Of a DNA stretch of 64,000 bases, positions 1 through 7,562 are shown piece by piece. Source of the DNA: JABFSS01 sp964449445. GTDB lineage: Bacteria; Patescibacteriota; Gracilibacteria; Peribacterales; Peribacteraceae. The notes below the pieces were generated by a model that worked only from the letters and a program-made list of their open reading frames with translations, ran no database searches and was not told the DNA's origin. The stretch's first letter is position 1, and every line of letters starts with the position of its first letter. A program made the translations under genes and the position numbers. The stretch covers positions 62,001-126,000 of the forward strand of contig CAYUZT010000001.1 of NCBI GenBank assembly GCA_964449445.1. Reading direction: 5' to 3'.

Positions 1-512
1 TCGATACTCTTGCTGATAATCTCCGTTTCCCGGTACCCGAAGGTCATACGGGCACCCTTGTTCCACGAGAGCACCGTTCCGTCATCGCTCAGTGTGATGA
101 TGGCGTCGCTCGCAAGCTGAATTGCTCTGCTGAGGACCCGCTCCTGCGCTTCGCGGGTCTTCACCTCCCGCATGTCGGTCATGATGCCCATGGTGCCGCC
201 GCTCTCAAGCGGCATGCCGCTGACGAACACGGGAATTTTCTCTCCGGCTTTAGTAATGATATTGCCTTCATAGCTGCTGCTGAGTCCACGTACGCGTTCA
301 TTGCTGTTCACTTTGCGAACCGTCTCCGCGCTCTCCGGATCCCAGAAATCGTAGGACTGCTTGCCGATGATATCGTCCAGCGTGAAGCCGGTCATTTCGA
401 AAAAGCGGGGGTTCACGTAGACCGTGCGTTCCTGCTCGTCGCACATCCACACGACTTCGTGCATCTTCTCCACGAGCGTGCGGTAGAGAGAACTAGGATC
501 GGGTATGCGCAT
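1..512 (-). CDS. PAS-domain sensory protein, N-terminal part (cut by window edge)
   Basis: The first 170 codons of a gene that runs off the left edge. The start (ATG at 512) lies inside the last codons of the upstream alarmone synthetase (stop at 493), a 20-bp overlap that suggests translational coupling. The first PAS domain spans about residues 8-120 and has the typical run VVWMCDEQERTVYVNPRF, a MTGF motif, and a PAC-like section. A second PAS domain begins near residue 135 (DAIITLSDDGTVLSWNKGA, then FGY). No transmembrane segment is visible so far. The output domain (histidine kinase, GGDEF or other) lies outside the window, so the function beyond signal sensing is unknown. Confidence 0.85.
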   Translation of the reverse strand, partial: MRIPDPSSLYRTLVEKMHEVVWMCDEQERTVYVNPRFFEMTGFTLDDIIGKQSYDFWDPESAETVRKVNSNERVRGLSSSYEGNIITKAGEKIPVFVSGMPLESGGTMGIMTDMREVKTREAQERVLSRAIQLASDAIITLSDDGTVLSWNKGARMTFGYRETEIISKSI

Positions 513-1632
513 AAATGGTGCGACGAGTATGGGGGAGAGTGGCGTGCGTCAGCCACTTTTCGGTCACTTGAGGCGAGGAGGCGGTGACAATGTGGATCTG
601 GTCTCCCGCACGCACCGGGGCGCGCATCGCGCGCGGCTGCCCGTTGACGATGGCCCCGCTCGCGCGGTCGCCGATCTCAGTGTGAATGCGGTAGGCGACG
701 TCGAGGATCGTGCACCCCGCGGGCATCCGGAGCACGTCGCCCCCGGGCGTCAGGCAGTACACCAGCTCCTCGCGCTCGGCCTGCTTCGAGAGGGACGCAA
801 AATGCAGCATGAGCTGCTGCTCTTTTTCCGTGATCCGCTGAACGCGCTTGCTCCGCGCATACAGCCAGTGCGCTGCGACGCCCTGCTGCGCAAACTGGTG
901 CATGGCTTCGGTGCGGATCTGCACTTCGATTGGGAGATCGAGATCATCGATCACGCCGTTCAAAATCGTATGCAGGCTCTGGTACCCGTTGATCTTGGGG
1001 ACCGTGATGTAATCCTTGAACTTCCCCGGGATCGGATGGAACGTATCGTGCAGGAGATTGAGAATCTCAAAGCACTCGGCATCACCCTTTGTGCGCAGGA
1101 TGATGCGGAAGGCGAAGATGTCGCTCAAGTGCAGGGGACTCTGGTATGACCCTTTCATCTGCAGCTTGCGGTGGACGCTGTACAGGCTCTTGTACCGGCC
1201 CTGCAGTTCGTAGCTCTGGCCTGTGCGTTCCAAGAGGGATCGGAGAATGGAGAAAATCCTACGAATGACGGATCGCGATCGGCTGCGATAGCGCGAAAGC
1301 AGCGCGGCCATCTCGCGATACTTCTCGGGTTCCGTGATCCGGAAACACAGCGTGTCCATCCGTTCTTTTTCCTCAAACAGGCTAAAACGCTCGCAGAGAG
1401 GGGAGAGGATGCGAAGGTACTGGCGCGCAAGCCACTCCCGGTCCTCGGCCTTTTTCAGATATCGCATGTGGTAGTGCAAAAATTGCAGGAAATCGTAGAG
1501 TCGCTGAGGCGTCGCCCCGAAATTACGCAGGAAATATTCACTCAACGTATCCGTGTTGACCTGCTGGGCATTACTGCAGGTGAGGAACTTGAGCCACAGC
1601 TCATGCCGCTGACGGTGCTTGCCTATGCCCAC
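493..1632 (-). CDS. RelA/SpoT-family (p)ppGpp synthetase with TGS domain, HD domain degenerate
   Basis: A 379-residue alarmone synthetase. The synthetase domain covers about residues 145-260: Asp171 in DIFAFRII, GYQSLHT at 216-222, and Glu236 in IEVQIRT followed by the GVAAHW signature. A TGS domain follows at about 290-350. The N-terminal 100 residues keep the family's linker (LCFRITEPEKYRE) but lack the HD motif of the hydrolase domain, and the C-terminal regulatory part is missing, so this is probably synthetase-only. The GTG start at 1632 is supported by a -10-like TAGAAT 8 nt upstream. The PAS gene overlaps its 3' end, so sensing and alarmone production may be co-expressed. A bidirectional enzyme can be excluded by the missing HD motif. 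Confidence 0.88.
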   Translation of the reverse strand: MGIGKHRQRHELWLKFLTCSNAQQVNTDTLSEYFLRNFGATPQRLYDFLQFLHYHMRYLKKAEDREWLARQYLRILSPLCERFSLFEEKERMDTLCFRITEPEKYREMAALLSRYRSRSRSVIRRIFSILRSLLERTGQSYELQGRYKSLYSVHRKLQMKGSYQSPLHLSDIFAFRIILRTKGDAECFEILNLLHDTFHPIPGKFKDYITVPKINGYQSLHTILNGVIDDLDLPIEVQIRTEAMHQFAQQGVAAHWLYARSKRVQRITEKEQQLMLHFASLSKQAEREELVYCLTPGGDVLRMPAGCTILDVAYRIHTEIGDRASGAIVNGQPRAMRAPVRAGDQIHIVTASSPQVTEKWLTHATLPHTRRTIYAHTRS

Positions 1633-1659
1633 AGCCGAATATTCTACCAGTCTGGCCGG

Positions 1660-2235
1660 TTATTTCACCAATTGTCGCACGGAAGCGCGTTTCTTCAGAT
1701 CTTCGTAGGAAGGCACCTTTTGCAGCATTTTTTGCAATGCCAATCCCGTGAGGGTCACATCCGCCAGCGCGCGATGGCGATCGAGCGGCATCTCCAGGTC
1801 AAAGCGCTTGCAGAGCACATCGAGGGAATGGCGGAAATCCGCGGGGTACAGACTCCGGCTGAGCATCATCGTGCACAGGCACTCGGGGAGATCGGTGTAG
1901 CCCCAGCAGAATTGCTTCTCCGCGTGCAGGAAGCTCATGTCGAACTGCGCATTGTGCGCGACGAGGATCGATCCCTTCGCGAACTCCAGGAATTGCGGGA
2001 GGACAACGTCGATGGTCGGCGCGAGTTTCACTGCTGCTTCATCAATTTTATTCACCTGCCGCGCGTCCCACGGAATCTCGCGTTCGGGATTCACGAGCGA
2101 CACAAACGTGGACTCTTGTTGAAGAATGCCATTCTCCATACGCATTCCCGCGATTTCGACGATCCGATGGCCCCGCAGTGCATCGAGTCCCGTGGTCTCG
2201 ACGTCGAAGATAGTGAGGGGGGGGAGGTTGGGCAC
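1660..2235 (-). CDS. DnaQ-like 3'-5' exonuclease (DEDDh)
   Basis: A DEDDh exonuclease of the DNA polymerase III epsilon family, probably proofreading or DNA repair. Exo I is FDVETTG at the N-terminus, Exo II is HNAQFD, and Exo III is HRALADV, so all acidic residues and the catalytic His are present. I chose GTG at 2235 (protein starts MPNLPPLTIFDVETTG, 191 residues). A TATATT -10-like hexamer sits exactly 6 nt upstream, the spacing seen at many other genes here. A longer reading from ATG at 2322 would add residues encoded by an intergenic inverted repeat and is unlikely. It is a single-domain protein with no polymerase fusion. It is divergent from the nth-like gene. Confidence 0.87.
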   Translation of the reverse strand: MPNLPPLTIFDVETTGLDALRGHRIVEIAGMRMENGILQQESTFVSLVNPEREIPWDARQVNKIDEAAVKLAPTIDVVLPQFLEFAKGSILVAHNAQFDMSFLHAEKQFCWGYTDLPECLCTMMLSRSLYPADFRHSLDVLCKRFDLEMPLDRHRALADVTLTGLALQKMLQKVPSYEDLKKRASVRQLVK

Positions 2236-2269
2236 CGGGGGAATATAGTGGAGGTTGAGCAGAGAAGGA

Positions 2270-2345
2270 AATAAATGGATGGTTAGATGGTAGGATGGTT
2301 GTCCGTTTGTCCATCCCACCATCTTGCCATCCCACCATCCATCAA
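2270..2345. repeat. Intergenic inverted repeat built of GGATGG words
   Basis: Left arm (about 2276-2300) repeats the word ATGGATGG/AGATGG/AGGATGG; right arm (about 2311-2342) is its imperfect reverse complement (CCATCCCACCATC, twice). It lies between the divergent exonuclease and nth genes and contains the longest-ORF starts of both, which are therefore doubtful. It is one of a set of word-built palindromes in this window. Confidence 0.75.
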
Positions 2346-2992
2346 TCGCCGCTCGCGATGTCCTTCGGAAACTGGAGAGTCTTCATCAACCTCCGCGTAC
2401 ATTCCTCACCTGGCGAACCCCCCCCGACCTCCTCGTCGCGACCATTCTGAGCGCCCAATGCACTGATGCACGGGTGAATATTGTCACAAAGACGCTCTAC
2501 AAGAAGTACAAGAAGCCGCGCGACTATCTTCGCGTGCCGCGCAGAGAGCTGGAAAACGATATCCATTCGTGTGGGACGTACCGCAACAAAGCCCGTTTCA
2601 TTCAGGAAATGTGTCAGAGTCTTATCGATCATCATCACGGCGAAGTGCCACAGACAATGAAGGAGCTTACCGCGCTCCAGGGTGTCGGACGGAAGACGGC
2701 ATCCATCATTCTGTGGGCGTGCTTTGGCAAGAATGAAGGCATAGCAGTGGATACGCACGTGATCCGCGTCAGCCAGCGACTTGGCCTCACCAAGCACAAA
2801 GACCCCAAGCGCATCGAATTGGATCTGATGCAGAGCGTTCCGCGCAAACAATGGGGCGAGCTCACAACTCTCATCATCACGCATGGGCGAGCGGTCTGTA
2901 CGGCGAGGAATCGGCAGTGTGAGAAGTGTGTTTTCAAGAAAAAGTGCCCTTCATCGCTCGTGATGGGGAGGAAAGATTTGGCGAAATCTTGA
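2324..2992 (+). CDS. nth: Endonuclease III (DNA glycosylase/AP lyase)
   Basis: Base-excision repair glycosylase for oxidised pyrimidines. The helix-hairpin-helix LQGVGRKTA carries the catalytic lysine (Lys124). The catalytic aspartate is in VDTHVIRV (Asp143). A 4Fe-4S loop follows as Cys192-X6-Cys-X2-Cys-X5-Cys. Length (222) is normal for the family. The N-terminus is uncertain: the TTG at 2324 lies inside the intergenic palindrome, and the conserved part starts only around residue 12 (DVLRKLESL), so a non-ATG start slightly downstream is likely. Confidence 0.93.
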   Translation: MPSHHPSIAARDVLRKLESLHQPPRTFLTWRTPPDLLVATILSAQCTDARVNIVTKTLYKKYKKPRDYLRVPRRELENDIHSCGTYRNKARFIQEMCQSLIDHHHGEVPQTMKELTALQGVGRKTASIILWACFGKNEGIAVDTHVIRVSQRLGLTKHKDPKRIELDLMQSVPRKQWGELTTLIITHGRAVCTARNRQCEKCVFKKKCPSSLVMGRKDLAKS

Positions 2993-3125
2993 AGCCGTGT
3001 CAACAGGAGTCTCGCTGCGAATGTCTGTTTTTCTCCGAAAAGGAGAAAGCGCCGGGAAAATGCAGAAAGGACTGCGACCGGTCAAAACATATATGTATAC
3101 TGATAGTACTTTTTTCTCCCATATC

Positions 3126-3893
3126 ATGACTATATTTAGCCGACTCGCACTCTTTCTTTCCGTACTTCTTCTGTCTGGATGTGATGTGGCAGTGTTTCAA
3201 AATATGATGGATAACGAAAAAATGGCGGATGAAAAAACGGTGGAAGAGAATATGATGGCAGGTGAAAATCGTGTGGCAGGATTCGCAATGGAAGGCGGGA
3301 AGATGAGGATCATCGGGAAGGACGGTGAGGATGAGATCGTCATGACGAACGATGTTCAACTTAAAAGCGGTATGAAAGTCATGATGGATGGCACGGTGAT
3401 GATGGTGGATGGCAAAACGATGATATTGAAGGAAGGAGGTGCCGTTATGATGGACGGGACAGTGAAGACCGTCGAAGATCTAGAATTGAAGATGGAGGAG
3501 AAGGCAGTTATGAAGAAAGACGAAGGAGCCATGATGAAGAAAGAGGATAGTAAGGAGGGCACTGCAATGGTGTCGACTGGCGAATATAAGGACCATACGG
3601 CAAGCAACCTTCCCGCTTCGATCTTGTCCGATGGTACGGTGAAAGTTCTCTACTTCTTTGCATCCTGGTGTCCCTCTTGCAAGAAAGCCAACCAGACGCT
3701 TACCGCATGGTATGCGGACGGCACGGGACTTCTGACAGTCTACAAGATCAACTACGATGAAGAGAAAGCACTCGAGCAGAAATACGGTGTTACGTACCAG
3801 CACACATTCGTGAAAATTGATGGACAGGGAAACATGATTGAAAAAATTCAGGGACCAACCGATCAGCAGCTTCGCGATCTCCTCCAAAGCTAG
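3126..3893 (+). CDS. Thioredoxin-like lipoprotein with Met-rich repeats
   Basis: An exported 255-residue lipoprotein. The signal peptide ends in the lipobox LLSGC, which fixes the start at ATG 3126 rather than the longer in-frame option at 2997. The middle has Met/Lys/Asp-rich repeats (MMDGTVMMVDGKTM and similar) resembling DUF6799-type repeats, which might bind metal. The C-terminal 100 residues are a thioredoxin fold with WCPSC (nt about 3667-3681). It stands 18 bp upstream of the DipZ-like gene, so the two probably form a thiol-redox pair: DipZ passes electrons across the membrane and this protein acts outside. The start has no Shine-Dalgarno site. The thioredoxin and lipobox calls are firm; the substrate is unknown. 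Confidence 0.85.
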   Translation: MTIFSRLALFLSVLLLSGCDVAVFQNMMDNEKMADEKTVEENMMAGENRVAGFAMEGGKMRIIGKDGEDEIVMTNDVQLKSGMKVMMDGTVMMVDGKTMILKEGGAVMMDGTVKTVEDLELKMEEKAVMKKDEGAMMKKEDSKEGTAMVSTGEYKDHTASNLPASILSDGTVKVLYFFASWCPSCKKANQTLTAWYADGTGLLTVYKINYDEEKALEQKYGVTYQHTFVKIDGQGNMIEKIQGPTDQQLRDLLQS

Positions 3894-3911
3894 TTTTCAC
3901 AGAGCTTCTCC

Positions 3912-5744
3912 ATGTCTCTCTACATCATTCTCTTCATCTCCGGCGTTCTCACAATCCTGCTCCCCTGCATTCTGCCGCTGATCCCGGTGGTGGTGGGAGT
4001 GAGCATCACCGGTCGCAGCAAGTGGCAGCCGCTCGTGACGTCTGCGGGGATGGTACTGAGTTTCGTCGGTTTCACGTTCCTGCTCCAGGTCGTGTTAAGT
4101 CAGTTTGTTGTTCTTGCTGATGTCATTCGGATTTCGACGTACTACATCATCCTGCTTTTCGGCGTGTGTTTCCTCACGAGCAACAGGATCCTGCAGATCC
4201 TGGGGGCGGTGCTCGGAGGGTTCTTCTTCTTGCGGTGGGGGTGGGTGGCTGTGACGATTGCGGAAGTCGCAGGATGGCTGGCGATCGAAGGCGGCACCCG
4301 GATTGCCTCGCGTATTCAGCAGTTTGGTTCAGACGTGCAGTCGGCAGCGCGCAGCGAATTTGGCTCGGGGTCGCTCGTCACCGCTTTCGTCATCGGGCTC
4401 ACCTTGGGTTTGATCTGGGTGCCGTGCGCGGGACCGGCTCTGGGCTTCGCCCTCACGCTCGTGCGGGATGAACCGGGGTTGAAAGCGTTCTTCGCTCTCA
4501 GTGCGTACGGGCTGGGTGCCGCGCTCCCCGTTCTCTTGATCGGTTACGGCGGCCAGTACGCTCTGCGGTCTGCGCGCGCATTTTCCCGATACAGCGACAG
4601 CATCAAGCATGTCGCGGGTGGACTCCTGATCCTTTCGGCACTGGCATTTCAGTTTGGATGGTTCATGGACGTGCAGACATGGTTGGTCAATAACACGGCG
4701 TTTGGAACGCTCGGAAACCGCATTGAAGAACGTCTCTTTGGCGATGAAATGCCTTCAGCTCCTTCCTCTGTTCCTTCAGTACCCTCCTCTATGACCCTTC
4801 CTCAACTTCCCAAAATCACGCGCGCTCCCGAGTTCACCGGTCTCGGTCCCTGGCATAACCTGCCTGCCGGCAGGCAAGATTCGCAACCGTTCACGCTGGC
4901 ATCCCTCAAGGGTAAGGTCGTGCTCGTCGATTTCTGGACCTACAGCTGCATCAACTGCATCCGGACACTCCCGTACATCCAAGGATATTGGGAGAAGTTT
5001 AAAGATATGCCGTTCGTCCTCATTGGTGTGCACACGCCCGAGTTCGTGTTCGAGAAGAGTCAGTCGAACGTCGCCGATGCCATCAAGAAGCACGGCCTCA
5101 CGTATCCGGTCGCACAGGATAACGATTTCGGTACCTGGGATGCATTTGCCAACCGCTACTGGCCGGCGAAGTACTTGATCGATGCCGAGGGGTACATCCG
5201 GTACACACATTTTGGGGAAGGCGCATATGAGGAGACCGACATGGCGATACAGAGTTTGCTCAAGGAAATCGGCCAAGCGGTTAGCGGCGAGCGATTAGCG
5301 GTCAGTGTCCCTGAAGATGGCGGTCGTGAACGATCGCCAGAGACGTATCTTGGCTCTCGAAGCTGGCCCACATTTGCCAGTCAGGTGGGGGAGCCTGATG
5401 ATCAGATCCACACGTACTCCGCTCCTGCATCACTTCCTCTCAACCAGTACGCACTCGTTGGTGACTGGCAGCTTCAAGATCAAGAGCGACAGGTTTTGAT
5501 GAGTGCCGAAGGGGAGATCCATTACCACGCACTCGCATCTGAGGTGAACCTAGTCCTCGGTCGGGAACCTGGAGTCGGACCCGTGCAAGCAGATGTTTTT
5601 GTCGACGGAACAAAGACGAAAACATTCTCAATTATTGAGAATGATCTCTACAATCTCTTTACCGGGGAATATGGCGAACATTTGATTGTATTGAAAATTC
5701 ATGGGAAGGGCATTGCAGGGTATGCATATACGTTTGGAGGATAG
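3912..5744 (+). CDS. DipZ-like protein: CcdA/DsbD membrane domain fused to thioredoxin and C-terminal beta domain
   Basis: A 610-residue thiol-disulfide transporter. The N-terminal 260 residues have about eight membrane segments of the CcdA/DsbD type, with paired cysteines at GVLTILLPC near the start and VPCAGP in the middle. A TlpA/redoxin-type thioredoxin domain follows with the active site CINC at about residue 346, then the family's C-terminal beta domain (Thioredoxin_10-like). This layout matches mycobacterial DipZ. Two inserts look foreign: LPAGRQ at about 316-322, encoded by a perfect 16-bp palindrome (4861-4876), and a stretch near 5277-5310 built of ggttagcgg-like words (peptide SGERLAVS). 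Both keep the frame and sit in linkers. It is in an operon with the thioredoxin lipoprotein. Confidence 0.9.
   Translation: MSLYIILFISGVLTILLPCILPLIPVVVGVSITGRSKWQPLVTSAGMVLSFVGFTFLLQVVLSQFVVLADVIRISTYYIILLFGVCFLTSNRILQILGAVLGGFFFLRWGWVAVTIAEVAGWLAIEGGTRIASRIQQFGSDVQSAARSEFGSGSLVTAFVIGLTLGLIWVPCAGPALGFALTLVRDEPGLKAFFALSAYGLGAALPVLLIGYGGQYALRSARAFSRYSDSIKHVAGGLLILSALAFQFGWFMDVQTWLVNNTAFGTLGNRIEERLFGDEMPSAPSSVPSVPSSMTLPQLPKITRAPEFTGLGPWHNLPAGRQDSQPFTLASLKGKVVLVDFWTYSCINCIRTLPYIQGYWEKFKDMPFVLIGVHTPEFVFEKSQSNVADAIKKHGLTYPVAQDNDFGTWDAFANRYWPAKYLIDAEGYIRYTHFGEGAYEETDMAIQSLLKEIGQAVSGERLAVSVPEDGGRERSPETYLGSRSWPTFASQVGEPDDQIHTYSAPASLPLNQYALVGDWQLQDQERQVLMSAEGEIHYHALASEVNLVLGREPGVGPVQADVFVDGTKTKTFSIIENDLYNLFTGEYGEHLIVLKIHGKGIAGYAYTFGG
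4861..4876. repeat. 16-bp perfect palindrome inside the dipZ-like gene
   Basis: TGCCTGCC followed by its exact complement GGCAGGCA. It belongs to the same family as the repeats at 23842-23860 and 25813-25849. It adds LPAGRQ in frame in the linker before the thioredoxin domain. Confidence 0.85.
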
Positions 5745-5753
5745 TTTTGTTAT

Positions 5754-6074
5754 TCAGATATTCTCTCCGACCCACTTCTGTGCATGTCGTCCAAGCTCAA
5801 AAAATGTTCCATCAATGACTGCCCGAAGAACAGTGAGAGGGAACCCACCATTTTTATTTTTTCTGCAGAGGGCAGCAAATTCCTTTTCTACCTCTGATCC
5901 GAAAACAGCCATAGCTTCACTAGCGAAGGTGTTTTGTAGAATTGCCAACATCTTTGGTTGGCCGATGGATGAGTGATCAAGGACAAACCCTGCAAAATCC
6001 ACTATCTCTCGGGCATTTGTAACATTCATCTGCACTGATTGTTCTTGCGGTGGAGGAGCAGCAGTTAACGCCAT
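5754..6074 (-). CDS. Hypothetical protein, 106 aa
   Basis: A small, soluble, mostly helical protein that I do not recognise. It has an N-terminal Pro/Gln-rich stretch (residues 1-15) and no signal peptide or membrane segment. A GATATT hexamer lies 6 nt before ATG 6074, matching the leaderless promoter pattern of this genome, which supports it as a real gene. It converges with the dipZ-like gene (9-bp gap). Confidence 0.55.
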   Translation of the reverse strand: MALTAAPPPQEQSVQMNVTNAREIVDFAGFVLDHSSIGQPKMLAILQNTFASEAMAVFGSEVEKEFAALCRKNKNGGFPLTVLRAVIDGTFFELGRHAQKWVGENI

Positions 6075-6105
6075 ACGAGAAATATCGTAGCATCTTCACT
6101 ATCAT

Positions 6106-6144
6106 ACTCAAGCAAAGGCGCAGCGATCGCGTCTTTGCTTGAGT
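6106..6144 (-). terminator. Hairpin downstream of amt
   Basis: ACTCAAGCAAAG (6106-6117) pairs with CTTTGCTTGAGT (6133-6144) around a GC-rich loop region. It lies just past the amt stop codon (6160, minus strand) and before the ATG of the 5754-6074 gene. There is no clear U-tract, so termination is inferred from position and stem quality. Confidence 0.6.
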
Positions 6145-6159
6145 AAGCAATGAATGGTA

Positions 6160-7524
6160 CTACTTCTTCGCGAGTATCCGCTCTTCGGCAAAGGTCCGAT
6201 GTTGCAGGGAAGGCATTCCCATTCTGGAGCCTTCTCCTATCGTGAAGTCGGATTCTAGGACGTAGGCCGGCATTCCGTGCTCTCCCTCATCCAATCCTTC
6301 CATTTCTTCCATTGCTCCTACGCGCAATCCAACGACAGCCTTGATGGCAAGCCATGCTGCAGATGACGCAACTATAACGAAGGCACCCACTGCCAGGATT
6401 CCCAGAACCTGCGAGGTCAAAAGCCCCATTCCGCCGCCGTACAGGAGGCCGTTTGCTCCAGTGAACACAGAACCACTGGTGGTTGCAAAAAGCCCGACTG
6501 CGAGGGTTCCCCACATGCCGTTCATCAAGTGTACGGAGAGGGCACCAACGGGATCATCGATACGCAGTCTTTCGAACATGAAGACCGAGAGAACGGCGAC
6601 GACACCTGCAATGCCGCCAATAGTGACGGCACCGGCCATGGACACTGCATCGCACCCTGCTGTAATCGCCACAAGACCCGCGAGCGTGCCGTTGATGATC
6701 ATGCTCAAGTCGGGTTTCTTCTGCAGGTACCACGATGCGAGTAAGGATGTGAGTGTGCCTGCAGCCGCCGCAAGATTGGTGGTGAGGGCAATGTGTGCAA
6801 TGGCGCGGCCATCTGCCGCCATAGTGCTGCCGGGGTTGAAGCCGAACCATCCAAGCCAGAGGATTAGTCCTCCCAATGTCACGCTCGTCAGATTGTGACC
6901 GCGAATGGTTTGTGCCTTGCCTTTGGCGTCAAAACGTCCCAAACGCGCGCCCAGGATGATTGCGCCCATCAAGGCTGCCCAGCCGCCAATGCTGTGAACA
7001 ACGGTAGAACCGGCGAAATCGTGGAACGGGGTCGCGAGTGTCGAGAGGAAACCGCCGCCCCAGATCCAGTGGCCCGCAACGGGGTAGAGGAAGGCCGTCA
7101 TGATCACCGAGAACAGAATGAATGCTCCGAATTTAATACGTTCAGCGACTGCTCCGGAGACGATCGTTGCTGCCGTTCCGGCGAAGACCAGCTGGAAGAA
7201 GAATTTTGCAGCCATGGGAACACTGGTCCAGTCGAGCGCGGAGAACGAAGCGGAACCGTTAATCAACGATGGAGCGAATCCTGTCAGTCCAACCAGCGGG
7301 TTGCCATTGCCGAACATCAATGCGAAGCCGACGAGCCAGAAGGCGAGGGTGGAAACTGCGAAGACCACGTAGTTCTTCGCGAGAATGTTCACGCAGTTCT
7401 TGGCCCGACAGAGGCCGGATTCAACGAGCGCGAATCCTGCGTTCATGAAGAAGACGAGGAAGGCGGTGAAGAGCACCCACGTGGTATCGAGGGCGATCTT
7501 CAGATCGGGGAGAGTGAGTTCCAT
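6160..7524 (-). CDS. amt: Ammonium transporter
   Basis: A 454-residue Amt/MEP/Rh-family channel with about eleven membrane segments. It has the family signatures at the first helix (FFMNAGFALVESG), GAVAERIKFG, and both pore histidines (His177 in VVHSIGGW and a second in SVHLMNGMWGTL). It lies upstream of glnA on the same strand (38-bp gap), so import and assimilation of ammonium are probably co-transcribed. The C-terminus ends in a short soluble tail with EGLDEGEHG, normally the site touched by PII. No glnK/glnB is adjacent. The gap to glnA contains tandem gtggaaaatg words. Confidence 0.95.
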   Translation of the reverse strand: MELTLPDLKIALDTTWVLFTAFLVFFMNAGFALVESGLCRAKNCVNILAKNYVVFAVSTLAFWLVGFALMFGNGNPLVGLTGFAPSLINGSASFSALDWTSVPMAAKFFFQLVFAGTAATIVSGAVAERIKFGAFILFSVIMTAFLYPVAGHWIWGGGFLSTLATPFHDFAGSTVVHSIGGWAALMGAIILGARLGRFDAKGKAQTIRGHNLTSVTLGGLILWLGWFGFNPGSTMAADGRAIAHIALTTNLAAAAGTLTSLLASWYLQKKPDLSMIINGTLAGLVAITAGCDAVSMAGAVTIGGIAGVVAVLSVFMFERLRIDDPVGALSVHLMNGMWGTLAVGLFATTSGSVFTGANGLLYGGGMGLLTSQVLGILAVGAFVIVASSAAWLAIKAVVGLRVGAMEEMEGLDEGEHGMPAYVLESDFTIGEGSRMGMPSLQHRTFAEERILAKK

Positions 7525-7527
7525 AAG

Positions 7528-7562
7528 AGGGAAGTGGAAAATGGTAAGTGGAAAATGGAAAA
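7528..7562. repeat. Tandem word repeat between amt and glnA
   Basis: Three imperfect copies of a ggaaaatgg/gtggaaaatg word in the short amt-glnA spacer, without an obvious inverted partner. It resembles one arm of the word-built palindromes found elsewhere in the window. Confidence 0.5.

Noticed and set aside
505..1149. A 214-codon plus-strand frame opposite the RelA-type gene
   Set aside because: It is antisense to a gene with strong family motifs; its translation is Arg/His/Asp-rich and shows no motif.
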